Assembly: GCF_000691525.1 (NCBI RefSeq)
Contig: NZ_JMDW01000005.1
Location: forward strand, 124,001 to 188,000
Origin: Mycolicibacterium neoaurum ATCC 25795
GTDB lineage: Bacteria; Actinomycetota; Actinomycetes; Mycobacteriales; Mycobacteriaceae
Reading direction: 5' to 3'
DNA: 64,000 bases
Position 1 is the stretch's first letter. Each line of letters begins with the position of its first letter. Below, one piece after another: positions 33,312 through 43,583 of the stretch. The notes under the pieces were generated by a model. The model was not told where the DNA came from and made no database searches. It worked only from the letters and a program-made list of their open reading frames with translations. Made by a program: the position numbers and the translations under genes.

Positions 33312-33797
33312 CTACCGGCCCCGCGCCTGATCACCGCGCAACGTCATGACGGCGCTGCTCACCGTCGCCACCCGCTTGCCGTCGGCCCTGGTGATATCGC
33401 ACTGGAAATGACCGACCGTCCGGCCGGTATGCGTCGCGAATGCCGTCGCGGTCAGCCGACCACTCCACACCGGACGCAGGAACGTGGCGTTGGCGTCGAT
33501 GCTGGTGAACGACTCACCCGGAGCGATGGTGGTGGATCGTGCTGTCCCGATGGCCGCATCCGCCAGCTCCACCAGGAACCCGCCGTGCACGGTCCCCTGT
33601 TGATTGCCGTGCAGCGACGTGTCGGCGTCCACCTCGAGCACGGCGTGTCCGATGTCGACGCTGACGACCCGGAAGCCGAGCAGTTGTGAGATGGCCGTCG
33701 GATAACGCAGATGGGTGCGATCGGTCGGTGCGACGCTGCCGTCCAGGCTCTTGCGCAGATAGTCGAGGACCGGAAGTTCGCGGACAGGCTCTGACAC
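33312..33797 (-). CDS. PaaI-type hotdog thioesterase
   Basis: A 161-residue hotdog-fold protein. HGNQQGTVHGGFLVELADAA holds the motif H-G-G-x-x-x-x-L-x-D around the long helix, typical of PaaI/4HBT acyl-CoA thioesterases. FLRPVWSGRLTATAFATHTGRTVGHFQCDI fits the rest of the fold (read in two parts). Divergent from a MocR-type regulator whose start is 90 bases away, so it may be its target. Confidence 0.87.
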   Translation of the reverse strand: MSEPVRELPVLDYLRKSLDGSVAPTDRTHLRYPTAISQLLGFRVVSVDIGHAVLEVDADTSLHGNQQGTVHGGFLVELADAAIGTARSTTIAPGESFTSIDANATFLRPVWSGRLTATAFATHTGRTVGHFQCDITRADGKRVATVSSAVMTLRGDQARGR

Positions 33798-33886
33798 GGG
33801 CGGCTCCCTACGTAGATGTGAGACGCCCAGAACGCTAACGATCTGAATTAGGACAATCCACTCAATGTCATAGATACGCTCGGGGC

Positions 33887-35221
33887 GTGCGGCCTGCCAC
33901 CTACAAACAGCTCGTCGATCGGTACGCCGGTGCGATCAGGCGCGGCGAACTCATCAGCGGTGCCAAACTCCCGGCGCACCGCACCCTTGCTCGTGAGCAC
34001 GGGATCGCGCTGGCGACCGCGAGCCGGGTCTATGCCGAGCTCACCGCGATGGGCCTGGTCGTCGGTGAACCGGGCCGCGGCACCTTCGTGCGCGACCAAA
34101 GCGGCTACGCCGGTATCGATGCCGACCGCAGGCTGCCGTCCGACCGGCTCGCAGACCTGTCGTTCAACCAACCGCGCGCCGACGCGCCGACACCGATGCT
34201 TCGCGATGCACTGCGCCAGCTGTCCACGTCGGGCAATCTCGAATCGATCCTGTACCAACAACCGGCTGGTGGCCGCCGTCACGAACGGTCAGCCGTGGCC
34301 ACCCACCTGCTCGATCGCGGCATCGACATCACGCCGGACTCGGTATTCCTGACCAACGGAGCCCAGCAGGCACTCGATGTCACGCTCATCACCACCACCC
34401 GTCCGGGCGATGTCATCGCCGCCGACGCATTGACCTATCCCGGATTGAAACTGCTGGCGGCGGCGCGCGCACTAGAGATCGTCCCGATTCCCCTTTGCGG
34501 CGACGGACCGGACCTGGCCGGTCTGGACAGCCTGTGCGCCACGCGATCGGTTCGCGCCGTCTACTTGATGCCCACGGTGCACAATCCGCTCGGCTGGACG
34601 CTGGACCTGGCGCACCGGGAACACCTGGTCGACATCGCCCGCCGCCACGACGCTCTGCTCATCGAGGACGGCACGTACGCCTTCCTGGACGTCGACGCCC
34701 CGGCCGCACTGCAGACCATGGCTCCGGAGCGCACCTTCCACCTGGCCAGCCTTTCCAAGAGTGTCGCCACGGGGCTGCGCTTCGGTTATCTGGTTGCCCC
34801 GGAGGTCTACGCCACCAGGGTGACGAGCGGTCTTCGGGCCACCGGGTGGGGTGTTCCCAGCGTGGTGACGGCACTGGCCACCGGCTGGATCGCCGACGGG
34901 ACGGTCGCCCGACTGGAGGCGGTTCGCCGAGACGATGCCCGGGTACGGCAGGAGATCGCCCGGAATGCGCTGCGCGAGCTCACTTATCGCGCCCACCCGG
35001 TGTCGATGTTCGGCTGGCTGGAGTTGCCCGGCGAGGTCCGCGCGGACCTCGCCGCCACCCATCTGGCCCGGACCGGAATCCTGGTGTCGACCGCAGACGC
35101 GTTCGACACCACCGGCCACTGGCCGCATGCGCTGCGCCTCGCCCTGGCCACCGCGGCCATCGACGAACTCGGCGAGGTGCTCGAAACCCTGCGCACAACC
35201 GTTCTGTCGGTCCCCTGGTGA
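33887..35221 (+). CDS. MocR-type transcription regulator (GntR-aminotransferase fusion)
   Basis: A 444-residue fusion: an N-terminal GntR winged helix (YAGAIRRGELISGAKLPAHRTLAREHGIALATASRV, in two parts, with the recognition helix at the end) and a fold-type I aminotransferase domain. The aminotransferase part keeps the PLP lysine in HLASLSKSVATGLRFGY and the EDGTYAFLD aspartate region. MocR proteins sense PLP or amine ligands. GTG start. Divergent from the thioesterase gene; it may control it, which is inference from position only. Confidence 0.88.
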   Translation: MRPATYKQLVDRYAGAIRRGELISGAKLPAHRTLAREHGIALATASRVYAELTAMGLVVGEPGRGTFVRDQSGYAGIDADRRLPSDRLADLSFNQPRADAPTPMLRDALRQLSTSGNLESILYQQPAGGRRHERSAVATHLLDRGIDITPDSVFLTNGAQQALDVTLITTTRPGDVIAADALTYPGLKLLAAARALEIVPIPLCGDGPDLAGLDSLCATRSVRAVYLMPTVHNPLGWTLDLAHREHLVDIARRHDALLIEDGTYAFLDVDAPAALQTMAPERTFHLASLSKSVATGLRFGYLVAPEVYATRVTSGLRATGWGVPSVVTALATGWIADGTVARLEAVRRDDARVRQEIARNALRELTYRAHPVSMFGWLELPGEVRADLAATHLARTGILVSTADAFDTTGHWPHALRLALATAAIDELGEVLETLRTTVLSVPW

Positions 35222-35241
35222 ACCCAGGGGTTCGGCGAGGC

Positions 35242-36198
35242 TCAGCCGTCGGCGGCCAACTCGGCCACCCTGCGCACGGCCCGCTCCAGGGCGAAATCCG
35301 CATCAGCGGCCGCACCCTTGACATCGGCGTTGAGCGCGGCGACCACCCGGATGGCCTCGGCCACCCGATCCCGCGACCAGCGTCGGGATTGTTTCTGCGC
35401 CTTCTGGATACGCCACGGCGGCATGCCCAGCTCACCGGCCAGCCGGTAGGGGTCGCCGGTGATGGGGCCGACGCGGGCGATGGTGTGCACCGCCTCGGCC
35501 AGCGCGTCGGCGAGCACGACATGCGGTTCCCCGCTGTGCATCGCCCAGCGCAGTGCCTCGGCCGCGCCGGGCACGTCACCGGCGACCGCCTTGTCGGCGA
35601 TCTCGAAACCCTTCACATCGGCTTTGCCGCTGTGATACTGCCGGACCGCGGCGACATCGACCTGCCCGTCGGTGTCGGCGACCAGCTGGGAGCAGACCGC
35701 GGCCAGTTCACGGATATCCGAGCCGACGGCATCGAGGATCGCCGTGACGGTGGCGTCGTCGACCTTCATCTTCAGCGTCCGGAACTCACGGCGGACAAAA
35801 TCGGCACGCTCGGCCGGCTTCGTGATCTTGGCGCACGGATACACCTCGGCGCCAAGCTTTTTGAGCTGATCGGCCATCGCCTTGGCCCGACCACCGCCGG
35901 AGTGCACGACCACGAGCAGGGTGCCCGGCGGAAGATCGGCAGCGGAGCTGAGGATCAGCGCCACGGCATCCTTGCCCGCCTCGGCAGCCGCCTCCAACAC
36001 CACCACGCGTTCCTCGGCGAACAACGAGGGACTGAGCAACTCGGCCAACTCGCTGGTGCTCACCTCTCCGGCCCGGAGCCGGTCCACCGGGACGTCGACG
36101 GTGCCCGCCCGCTTGCGTGCCGCGCGCAGCACATCGGCCACCGCCCGTTCGACCAGCAGTTCTTCGTCGCCGAGCACCAGATGCAATCCCTCGCTCAC
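35242..36198 (-). CDS. holA: DNA polymerase III subunit delta
   Basis: A 318-residue clamp-loader delta subunit: [51 protein letters not shown] and [19 protein letters not shown] are family blocks. It opens the beta clamp together with delta' and tau/gamma. GTG start. It follows comEC by 12 bases, the common comEA-comEC-holA order. Confidence 0.93.
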   Translation of the reverse strand: MSEGLHLVLGDEELLVERAVADVLRAARKRAGTVDVPVDRLRAGEVSTSELAELLSPSLFAEERVVVLEAAAEAGKDAVALILSSAADLPPGTLLVVVHSGGGRAKAMADQLKKLGAEVYPCAKITKPAERADFVRREFRTLKMKVDDATVTAILDAVGSDIRELAAVCSQLVADTDGQVDVAAVRQYHSGKADVKGFEIADKAVAGDVPGAAEALRWAMHSGEPHVVLADALAEAVHTIARVGPITGDPYRLAGELGMPPWRIQKAQKQSRRWSRDRVAEAIRVVAALNADVKGAAADADFALERAVRRVAELAADG

Positions 36199-36210
36199 CC
36201 CGTGATCGTT

Positions 36211-37725
36211 TCACGCCGACCCGACGATGCCGGAGACGGTCCACGCCAGCAGACAGCAGAGACCCGCGACGGAGAGGTTGCGGCCCCACCGCCACCGCCA
36301 GGTCACGATCACCGCGATCGTGGCCGTCGCCACCAGGGCCATGCCGGGGGCACCGGCCGGGACGGGCACCGTGGCATCGGGCAGGGCGGCGATCCGCTCG
36401 GCGACGACAAGCAGCCACCAGAGCTCGGGGCCGGTGAACCGGATCATCAACTCGGCCAGCGGTGCACAGATCGCCGACAATGCCGCGGCCGCGGTACCGA
36501 TCAGCGTGATCGGTGGGATGACCGCGCCGACAAGCACATTGGCGATGACTGCAAAGACGCTGACATTGCCCGAGATCCCGGCGACCAGCGGGGCGGTGAC
36601 CGCCTGCGCGGCCGCGGCGATGCAGACCGCATCCGCAAGCGGCTTGGGCCAGCCCCAGCCGACCAGCCGGCGCGACCAGCCGGGGGCGATCACCACCAGC
36701 GCGGCCGTCGCCACCACCGAGAGTGCGAAGCCGACGTCGACGGCCAGTTGCGGGGCCACCATCATCAACGCGATCACGGCCGAGGACAACACCGGGATCG
36801 CCTGTCGCCGACGGTGTGACACCACGGCGAACAGGCCGATGCCGCCCATCACCGCGGCCCGCAACACGCTGGCCGAGGGTTCCACGACGATGACGAACGC
36901 GATCAGCACCACAAGCGCCAGCGCGGCCGCCGGCCGCGGACCCACCAGCGCCGCCGACAGCAGTGCTGCACCGCACACGATCGTCACATTCGCGCCGGAC
37001 ACCGCGGTCAGATGGGTGAGACCGGAGACCTTGAACGCCGCAGCCGTGGTGGCCGTGACCGCCGAGGTGTCCCCGAGCACCAGCGCGGGCAGCATCGCCG
37101 CCTGGTCCGCGGGCAGAACCCGGCGGGCCGCGGCCGAGAAACGATCCCGGACGTGCCCGGCCAGACGACGAACCGCGGGCGTCTCGCCCATGGTGGGTCG
37201 ACCTGTCGCGGTGAGCACCGCCACCGTCAGGTCGGCGCGCAGCGGCCGCCCGATCCGGGCAGTGAAGGTGGCGGGGCGACCCACGACCAGGGTGGCGAAT
37301 TCCGACACGGGTGCGAACACCAGAACCATCCCCGCCGATGGGGTGCCGTCCACCTCGCGCAAGCCGGCCCGAAACATCATCCGACCGCGCCCCAATGAGC
37401 GCGGTGACTCGGTGGCGGCGATCGTCACGGTCGCCCGGTCCCCATATCGCTCGGTGATCGGATGGTGCCGCACCTCGGCACTGCGCAACGCGACCACCAC
37501 GCCGAAGGCGGCGCCCATCACCGCGACAGCGGCAACACCCGCTACACCCACACGAACTGCGCCACTGCGGGTCAGCAACCCGGTTATGGCACAGGCCACC
37601 AGCACCACCGCGCACGGCACCAGCCCTGGCCACACGATCCCCGCGGCCGTCACCGCCCAGGCCGTCAGCGCCGCGGGGACCAGTCGCACATCGACCGGAC
37701 GCTCCCGGGCATCCGCCGTGGCCAT
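36211..37725 (-). CDS. comEC: ComEC/Rec2-type membrane protein lacking the beta-lactamase domain
   Basis: A 504-residue polytopic protein with the ComEC competence domain: LPADQAAMLPALVLGDTSAV, FKVSGLTHLTAVSGANVTIV and AVMGGIGLFAVVSHRRRQAI. In most bacteria ComEC is about 700-800 residues and ends in a metallo-beta-lactamase domain; here it stops after the last membrane segment (CCLLAWTVSGIVGSA). M. tuberculosis Rv2414c is similarly short. It probably translocates single-stranded DNA, but the absent domain means strand degradation must be done by another protein. Adjacent to comEA with no gap. Confidence 0.9.
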   Translation of the reverse strand: MATADARERPVDVRLVPAALTAWAVTAAGIVWPGLVPCAVVLVACAITGLLTRSGAVRVGVAGVAAVAVMGAAFGVVVALRSAEVRHHPITERYGDRATVTIAATESPRSLGRGRMMFRAGLREVDGTPSAGMVLVFAPVSEFATLVVGRPATFTARIGRPLRADLTVAVLTATGRPTMGETPAVRRLAGHVRDRFSAAARRVLPADQAAMLPALVLGDTSAVTATTAAAFKVSGLTHLTAVSGANVTIVCGAALLSAALVGPRPAAALALVVLIAFVIVVEPSASVLRAAVMGGIGLFAVVSHRRRQAIPVLSSAVIALMMVAPQLAVDVGFALSVVATAALVVIAPGWSRRLVGWGWPKPLADAVCIAAAAQAVTAPLVAGISGNVSVFAVIANVLVGAVIPPITLIGTAAAALSAICAPLAELMIRFTGPELWWLLVVAERIAALPDATVPVPAGAPGMALVATATIAVIVTWRWRWGRNLSVAGLCCLLAWTVSGIVGSA

Positions 37726-38565
37726 TCACGCGACCACCAGATCACGCAGCTTGTCCAGGCGGGCCGGACCGATCCCATCGACGTCCCCGAGTTGGTCGAC
37801 ACTGCTGAACGGCCCGTTGGCATCCCGCCACGCGATGATCGCAGCGGCGGTCACGGGTCCGACTCCTGGCAACGCGTCGAGATCCTCGGCGGTTGCGGTG
37901 TTCAGGTTCACTTGGCCACCGCCGCCCGAACTCCCCGACCCCGTCGTGGCTGCGGTCGACGCCGGCCCGGGCCGGCCGGACGGTTCGGCCGCCGCGCTCA
38001 CCGAGCTGCCCATCGGCGACGGCGATCCCGGCGCCGCCGCGAGACCGACGATGATCTGCTCGCCGTCGGCCACCCGCCGGGCCATGTTCAGACCGACGAG
38101 ATCGGCACCGTCGAGGACTCCCCCGGCAAGCTCCACCGCATCGGCGACCCTGCCGCCGGCCTCCAGGGTGACCAGCCCCGGCTTGTTCACCAGGCCGACG
38201 ACGCTGACCACGACGGGCCCCGGTGGTGCGGGCGAAGGCGAACTGGCTGTCGACACCATCTGTACCGGCGGCAGGTTGGCCGCACTCACCGGATGATCCG
38301 GACTCCGCACGACGGTGAACACCGTCACCAAGACCGCCATGACGCCGATGCCGACTAGCGCCATGACCCCGGCCCGCCCCGGATCGGCGCGCAGCGCAGC
38401 CACCCGATCGGCGAGGGTCCGCGACGCTGGTCCCTCCGGAAGCCAGCGCGCCAACGCGGCATCGGACTGCTGATCGGCGTCCTCGGCCTCGACCCCATCG
38501 ACACCGCGATCAAGGCCGGGGCCGATGCGTCGAGAAAGTCGCTGAGCCGGTGATTCGGTGTCCAT
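37726..38565 (-). CDS. comEA: ComEA-type DNA-binding protein
   Basis: About 279 residues from ATG 38565 (MDTESPAQRLSRR). A cytoplasmic N-terminus precedes one membrane helix (VMALVGIGVMAVLVTVFTVV), then a SLBB-like domain (VVSVVGLVNKPGLVTLEAGG) and a C-terminal helix-hairpin-helix pair (VNLNTATAEDLDALPGVGPV, FSSVDQLGDVDGIGPARLDKL) that binds DNA. It is the putative DNA receptor for ComEC, which follows directly. Confidence 0.92.
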   Translation of the reverse strand: MDTESPAQRLSRRIGPGLDRGVDGVEAEDADQQSDAALARWLPEGPASRTLADRVAALRADPGRAGVMALVGIGVMAVLVTVFTVVRSPDHPVSAANLPPVQMVSTASSPSPAPPGPVVVSVVGLVNKPGLVTLEAGGRVADAVELAGGVLDGADLVGLNMARRVADGEQIIVGLAAAPGSPSPMGSSVSAAAEPSGRPGPASTAATTGSGSSGGGGQVNLNTATAEDLDALPGVGPVTAAAIIAWRDANGPFSSVDQLGDVDGIGPARLDKLRDLVVA

Positions 38566-38673
38566 GCGCCCGACGGTAGGCCCGGGGCGGTGACCGGGAA
38601 GCCCCGTCACACCGCCGGAGTCAGGGGGCTGTGGATGAAGGCGGCATTGTGGATAACCGGCGAGTGCCGGCGG

Positions 38674-39075
38674 TCATCGTCCGTGCGAGGCCAGCACCGC
38701 GATCTGCGGATGTTCGGGCCCGTCGACCAGCAGGTAGGTCACCGCCAGACGGCCCAACTCGGCGCCCTCGGTATCACAGCGTACGAACGCCCCGCGGTAG
38801 AGGGCCGAGGACGCGTTCAGTTCGGTGACGGCCGCGCTGAGCAGTGTCGTGGACTGGTATCGCTGGGACCGCAGCGCGTCGACCTGGCTTTCCATCACCG
38901 CCACGACCTGGTCGGCGGTGGTCAGGCTGATCGCACCGGCATCGGTGGTCAGCGTCAGCGGCACGGCGTAGCAGTCCACCAGCTCGGCCATCGGTTTCGC
39001 ACCGCGGACGACGGCGGCGAACACGTCCACGTAGCGGTCGAACCATTCCTGCACGGTCGTGGAATCCATTGCCAT
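38674..39075 (-). CDS. NTF2-like (SnoaL-type) small protein
   Basis: A 133-residue protein with the cone-shaped NTF2-like fold suggested by the N-terminal helix TTVQEWFDRYVDVFAAVVRG, LVDCYAVPLTLTTDAGAISL and the final strands (LAVTYLLVDGPEHPQIAVL). Such proteins are often small-molecule isomerases or ligand binders but many have no known function. It lies where M. tuberculosis has eis. Divergent from the DapB-like gene. Confidence 0.65.
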   Translation of the reverse strand: MAMDSTTVQEWFDRYVDVFAAVVRGAKPMAELVDCYAVPLTLTTDAGAISLTTADQVVAVMESQVDALRSQRYQSTTLLSAAVTELNASSALYRGAFVRCDTEGAELGRLAVTYLLVDGPEHPQIAVLASHGR

Positions 39076-39177
39076 ACCGAGAGTTTAGGGTGTGCCCGAC
39101 AGGAGCCGTGCTCACAACGGGCACCGAAACCGACGAAACCGGCCCGACGCTGAACATATCGGCAATAGTGTTCACCC

Positions 39178-40245
39178 ATGTCTGACTCAGCGCTCGCGGC
39201 CGACCCCCTCCGCGTCATCCAATGGACCACCGGCAATATCGGCCGTCGTTCACTGCACGCCATCATCGGCCGCGCTGACATGGAACTGGTGGGCGTGTAC
39301 GCCCACGGTGCCGACAAAGTGGGTGTCGATGCCGCCGAACTCGCCGGCTGGCCGACCCCCACCGGTATCAAGGCCACCAATGACATCGGCGAGCTGATCG
39401 CCCTGCGCCCCGATGCCTGCTGTTACAACCCGCTGTGGCCCGATATCGACGAGTTGGTGGCCCTGCTCGAGTCGGGCATCAACGTCTGCTCCAGCGCGGC
39501 GTGGATCACCGGCGGCAAGCAGACCCCACACGACATCGAGCGGATCAAAAAGGCCTGTGCCACCGGCAATTCGACGATATTCGGCAGTGGCGCGCACCCT
39601 GGGATGACCAATATGGTCGGGATGGTGCTCTCCGGCTCCTGCGAACGTGTCGACCAGATCCGGATCACCGAATCGGTGGACTGCTCGACCTACGAGTCCG
39701 CCGAGACCCAGACCGCGATGGGCTTCTCACAGGATCCCGGCACCCCGGGCCTGGCCGAGAGCGTGCGCCGCGAGAGCGAGGTCTTCGCCGAGTCCGCGGC
39801 CATGATGGCCGATGCCATCGGTGCGAAGCTGGACCGGATGACCTTCGACGTCACCTTCACCGCGGCGACCGGCGATTCGGACCTGGGTTTCATGACGATC
39901 CCCAAGGGCACCGTCGGCAGCGTCTACGGTTACCACCGGGGTTGGGTCGGTGACCACAACGTCGTCAGCGTCGGCTTCAACTGGACCATGGGTGATCAGG
40001 TCACCCCACCCAAACCGCTGGAGCACGGTCATGTCATCCAGGTCTTCGGCATGCCCAACATGCGCACCGTGCTGCACTGTCTGCCGCCGAAGGACTGGAC
40101 CGAACCCGGTTTCATGGGACTCGGGATGATCTATACCGCGCTGCCGGTGACCAACGCGGTGCCCGCGGTCGTGGCGGCGGCCCCGGGTATCGCCACGCTC
40201 AAGGACCTGCCCCCGGTGACGGGCCGGTTCAGTCCGCGAGGCTGA
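39178..40245 (+). CDS. Dihydrodipicolinate-reductase-like NAD(P)-binding oxidoreductase
   Basis: A 355-residue Rossmann protein: VIQWTTGNIGRRSLHAIIGR is the dinucleotide-binding loop, GVYAHGADKVG follows the second strand and GSGAHPGMTNMVGMVLSG is typical of the DapB-like/2,4-diaminopentanoate dehydrogenase-like family that is expanded in mycobacteria. Not true DapB: the lysine pathway catalytic His-His motif is absent. It converges with degV; the two stops overlap by 17 bases. Substrate unknown. Confidence 0.8.
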   Translation: MSDSALAADPLRVIQWTTGNIGRRSLHAIIGRADMELVGVYAHGADKVGVDAAELAGWPTPTGIKATNDIGELIALRPDACCYNPLWPDIDELVALLESGINVCSSAAWITGGKQTPHDIERIKKACATGNSTIFGSGAHPGMTNMVGMVLSGSCERVDQIRITESVDCSTYESAETQTAMGFSQDPGTPGLAESVRRESEVFAESAAMMADAIGAKLDRMTFDVTFTAATGDSDLGFMTIPKGTVGSVYGYHRGWVGDHNVVSVGFNWTMGDQVTPPKPLEHGHVIQVFGMPNMRTVLHCLPPKDWTEPGFMGLGMIYTALPVTNAVPAVVAAAPGIATLKDLPPVTGRFSPRG

Positions 40246-41065
40246 CGCAGGCCCCGACCGCGCCGCCCCCGACGTGCACGGCGAGGACCGCACCCATATC
40301 GGTGACGGTCAGCCCCTGTAACTGCGGCAACCGGTCGGTCAGCGCGGCACCCAGAGCGGCGGCGGCGTCGTGGTTGTCGACATGGTGCACGGCCACGGTC
40401 GCCGGCCGCTCCCCCACCGCCGCGGCGATCGCGTCGACCATTGCGGCGTGCGCCTTGGACGTGGTGCGCACCCGCTGTGCCAGCACCAGCCGGCCGTCGA
40501 CGTCCAGATGCAACAGCGGCTTCAGAGACAGGGCGGTACCCAACCACGACGCACCCTTGCCGATCCGGCCGCTGCGCCGCAGATTGTCCAGACGGTCCAC
40601 CACGATGAACACGTGCCCGCGCGGGATGGCCGCCCGCGCGGCGGCCTCCACCGCGTCGAGGTGGGCGCCACCGGCCGCCGCTCGGGCCGCTGCCTGTGCG
40701 ACGTAGCCGACACCCATCGCCGCCGATCGCGAATTGACCACGCGCACAGCGGAACCGAACTCTCGCGCCGTCGCGACCGCCGTGGAGAACGTGCTCGAAA
40801 GTGCCGCGGACAGATGGACCGCGACGACACCGTCACCACCGCTGTCGGCCAGTGCCTTCCGGTAGGCCGCCACCAGTTCCCCAGGGGAGGCACCGGATGT
40901 GCTCACGTGGTGACGCTCGTGGATGTCGTTGGGGATCGGGTCGATACCGTCACAGAGGTCATTGCCGTCGATCAGCACGTGCAGCGGCACCTGGCGGATC
41001 GACCACCGCGCCAGTGCATCCGGTTCCAGTCGCGCAGATGAGTCGGTGATCACCTGAACTGTCAT
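40229..41065 (-). CDS. DegV-family fatty-acid-binding protein
   Basis: A 278-residue protein with the DegV start [19 protein letters not shown], the lipid-contact Ser-rich loop [20 protein letters not shown] and [20 protein letters not shown]. DegV proteins bind long-chain fatty acids and in Gram-positives feed fatty-acid kinase. Orthologue position of Rv2417c. Overlaps octT by four bases. Confidence 0.92.
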   Translation of the reverse strand: MTVQVITDSSARLEPDALARWSIRQVPLHVLIDGNDLCDGIDPIPNDIHERHHVSTSGASPGELVAAYRKALADSGGDGVVAVHLSAALSSTFSTAVATAREFGSAVRVVNSRSAAMGVGYVAQAAARAAAGGAHLDAVEAAARAAIPRGHVFIVVDRLDNLRRSGRIGKGASWLGTALSLKPLLHLDVDGRLVLAQRVRTTSKAHAAMVDAIAAAVGERPATVAVHHVDNHDAAAALGAALTDRLPQLQGLTVTDMGAVLAVHVGGGAVGACVSLAD

Positions 41066-41811
41066 GGAAGGGGTCGTATTCCGGGTTCGTATGCACCGGC
41101 CTCGGCGAGTGCGCTGAGCATCGACTCGGCCACCGCGGCGTGCGCCTCGAAGTTCCAGTGGATGCCGTCCGGGTTGCCCTGCCCGGTCATCACGTACTCA
41201 CCGACGGCGGCCTTCAGATCGACCACCGGAATCCGGTGCTGCGCAGCCCATCCGGTGATCGCCGCGACGGTGGCGTCCCGCCAGCGGTGCGACTTGCCGT
41301 AGGTTTCGGCGATGTGCACCGAGGGAACTGTTGCCACCACAGGTATTCCCGGCCGGTTGAAGTCGATCGCCGAGCGGGTCTGTTCCAGGTATTCGACGCT
41401 CAGATGCGGGGGAAGCGCGGGCCGGGCCACCGGCGAGAGCCGCGGCTGTAACCAGCCGTAACCGTCCCGGGCCCAACGCCGCAGCAGCGGTGGGCGCACG
41501 TAGCGAATCAGCTCCCGCAGCGCGGTCGGCAGCGGTGACGGTAGCGAGTCCATCCCGCAGGTCGCGAAGATCACCGCACCTGCGCGCGGCAGCGCGGCCC
41601 ACGAACGCGGGTCCTGGGTGGCCGCCCACCACACGTCTCGACAGGTCCAGCCGATCCTGCCGATCAGTTCGACATCCCAATCCAGCTGCTCGGCAACGAT
41701 ATTGGGCCATATTCGCGGATCGTCCGCGGGTAGCCCGCCGGTGGGTCCGTAGTAGGACAACGAATCACAGAAGACCAATAGTGTCTTGCGGCCGGATTTC
41801 TCAGAGGACAT
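41062..41811 (-). CDS. octT: SGNH acyltransferase OctT (diglucosylglycerate octanoyltransferase)
   Basis: 249 residues from ATG 41811 ([20 protein letters not shown]). The SGNH features are CDS near the N-terminus with the nucleophilic Ser, and [10 protein letters not shown] near the C-terminus with the Asp-His pair. In mycobacteria OctT octanoylates diglucosylglycerate, an early precursor of methylglucose lipopolysaccharide, and sits beside gpgP, which makes the glucosylglycerate upstream. The start overlaps the gpgP stop by 11 bases. Confidence 0.85.
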   Translation of the reverse strand: MSSEKSGRKTLLVFCDSLSYYGPTGGLPADDPRIWPNIVAEQLDWDVELIGRIGWTCRDVWWAATQDPRSWAALPRAGAVIFATCGMDSLPSPLPTALRELIRYVRPPLLRRWARDGYGWLQPRLSPVARPALPPHLSVEYLEQTRSAIDFNRPGIPVVATVPSVHIAETYGKSHRWRDATVAAITGWAAQHRIPVVDLKAAVGEYVMTGQGNPDGIHWNFEAHAAVAESMLSALAEAGAYEPGIRPLP

Positions 41812-42457
41812 CGTTGGCCACCTGCGCGGAGGCGTTCCAGACATCCAGGCGCCAGGTGAGCCTGCCGTCGACGGGATGCCCCGACAGCTGCGCCCAGCTG
41901 GCGTTTCCCATCCCCCCGAGCACCGGCCAGTTGTCCACCGGCAGGTCCAGCAGCGCCCCGGTCAATGCGGCGATCAGGCCGCCGTGCGCCACCAGCACCA
42001 CCGGCCGGTCGGAACCGTCCGCTCCCCAGCCGGATTCGGCGACCAGCAGCTCGTCGACCAGCGGTACGCTGCGGGCGGCGACATCGACCCTGCTCTCGCC
42101 GCCGTGCGGAGCCCACCGGGCATCGTCACGCCAGGCCAACCGGGCACCGGGAGCGCGCTCGTCGACCTCGATGTGGGTCAGACCCTGCCAATCCCCCAGA
42201 TGGGTCTCTCGCAACCGCTGATCGACCCGTACCGGCACTCCCGCGCGGTCCCCCAGCGCAGTCGCGGTGTCCAACGCGCGACGCAGATCCGAGGACACGA
42301 TGGCCAGCGGTTGCCGCTTGGCGAGCACCTCGGCCGCCGCGGCGGCCTGATTGCGTCCGAGTTCGGTCAGGTCGGTATCGATCTGACCCTGCATCCGGCT
42401 ACCGGCATTCCACTCGGTCTGCCCGTGGCGCAACAGGACAAGGCGACGCACCGTCAC
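41801..42457 (-). CDS. gpgP: Glucosyl-3-phosphoglycerate phosphatase
   Basis: A 218-residue histidine-phosphatase-family protein: catalytic RHGQTEWN at residues 10-17, [22 protein letters not shown] and the second His in [12 protein letters not shown]. It dephosphorylates glucosyl-3-phosphoglycerate in the methylglucose lipopolysaccharide pathway. Overlaps rsfS by four bases and precedes octT. Confidence 0.92.
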   Translation of the reverse strand: MTVRRLVLLRHGQTEWNAGSRMQGQIDTDLTELGRNQAAAAAEVLAKRQPLAIVSSDLRRALDTATALGDRAGVPVRVDQRLRETHLGDWQGLTHIEVDERAPGARLAWRDDARWAPHGGESRVDVAARSVPLVDELLVAESGWGADGSDRPVVLVAHGGLIAALTGALLDLPVDNWPVLGGMGNASWAQLSGHPVDGRLTWRLDVWNASAQVANDVL

Positions 42458-42834
42458 TGCGCGCCGTCCCGCGGATCCCCGAGATCGACCGGGACCGTGG
42501 GGCAGTCACGCCACAGGCGCTCGAGGGCGTAGAACTCACGCTCCTCGGTGTGCTGGACGTGCACCACGATGTCGACATAGTCCAGCAGGGTCCAGCGACC
42601 CTCGCGGGTGCCTTCCCGGCGGGCCGGCTTGTGACCGGCCTCGCGCATCTTGTCCTCGATCTCGTCGACGATCGCATTGACCTGACGTTCATTGGACGCC
42701 GAGGCGATCACGAAGCAGTCGGTGATGACCAGCTGCTCGGAAACATCGATCACGACGACATCGTCGGCGAGCTTGTCCGAGGCGGCACGGGCCGCAATGG
42801 TGGCCATCTGTACTGCTTCTGCCGTTGCGGTCAC
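42454..42834 (-). CDS. rsfS: Ribosomal silencing factor RsfS
   Basis: A 126-residue DUF143 protein: [40 protein letters not shown] and [17 protein letters not shown]. RsfS binds uL14 on the 50S subunit and blocks subunit joining in starvation. GTG start overlapping the nadD stop. Conserved nadD-rsfS-gpgP order. Confidence 0.94.
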   Translation of the reverse strand: MTATAEAVQMATIAARAASDKLADDVVVIDVSEQLVITDCFVIASASNERQVNAIVDEIEDKMREAGHKPARREGTREGRWTLLDYVDIVVHVQHTEEREFYALERLWRDCPTVPVDLGDPRDGAQ

Positions 42835-43463
42835 GACCTGGCCTCCTCGGTGGTGGGTGTATAGAGATTGCGTTTGGATACGTACTGGACGACCCCGTCG
42901 GGCACCAGGTACCAGATGGGCCGGGACTGCTGGGCGCGCAGCCGGCAGTCACTCGACGAGATCGCCAGGGCGGGGATCTCCACCAGCGACAGCGCGTCGT
43001 CGGGGAGCTCTTTCATCGCCGCGGCGATATGCTCCCCGTCGAGTTCGTAGCCGGGCCTGCTCACCCCGACGAACCGGGCAAGAGAGAACAGTTCCTCCCA
43101 GTTCTGCCAGGACAGGATCGAGCCCAGTGCATCGGCACCGGTGATGAAGTACAGGTCGGTGTCCGGGTTCAGCGCCGCCAGGTCACGCAGCGTGTCCTTG
43201 GTGTAGGTGGGGCCACCGCGGTCGATGTCGACACGGCTGACCGAGAATCGCGGGTTGGCCGCGGTCGCGATCACCGTCATCAGGTAACGGTCCTCGGGCG
43301 CGGTGACCGCGCGGTCACGCTTCTGCCAGGGCTGGCCCGTCGGAACGAACACCACCTCGTCGAGGTCGAACTGATCGGCCACCTCGCTGGCGGCCACCAG
43401 GTGGCCGTGATGCACGGGATCGAACGTCCCGCCCATCACTCCCAACCTGCGTCGCGTGGCCAC
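42831..43463 (-). CDS. nadD: Nicotinate-nucleotide adenylyltransferase
   Basis: About 210 residues from GTG 43463 ([21 protein letters not shown]). [16 protein letters not shown] is the nucleotidyltransferase T/HxGH region; [10 protein letters not shown] and [20 protein letters not shown] complete the NadD pattern. It converts NaMN to NaAD in NAD synthesis; nadE, the next pathway enzyme, is also in this window. ATG 43490 is an alternative start adding nine residues. Confidence 0.92.
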   Translation of the reverse strand: MATRRRLGVMGGTFDPVHHGHLVAASEVADQFDLDEVVFVPTGQPWQKRDRAVTAPEDRYLMTVIATAANPRFSVSRVDIDRGGPTYTKDTLRDLAALNPDTDLYFITGADALGSILSWQNWEELFSLARFVGVSRPGYELDGEHIAAAMKELPDDALSLVEIPALAISSSDCRLRAQQSRPIWYLVPDGVVQYVSKRNLYTPTTEEARS

Positions 43464-43583
43464 GAACAGGCAGCTTACGGGAGTGATCATGGCGGCCCGA
43501 ACATGGCGAGCGTGCGCGGACTCCGCCACCGGACCGGCGTGTCGACGAACGGACACGCGCGCCCGCCGGAAACGGGGGGTGGA

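Noticed and set aside
34495..36819. 774-codon plus-strand frame over the MocR, holA and comEC genes
   Set aside because: Composition is Arg/Gly/His-rich without any domain; it is a high-GC shadow crossing three real genes.
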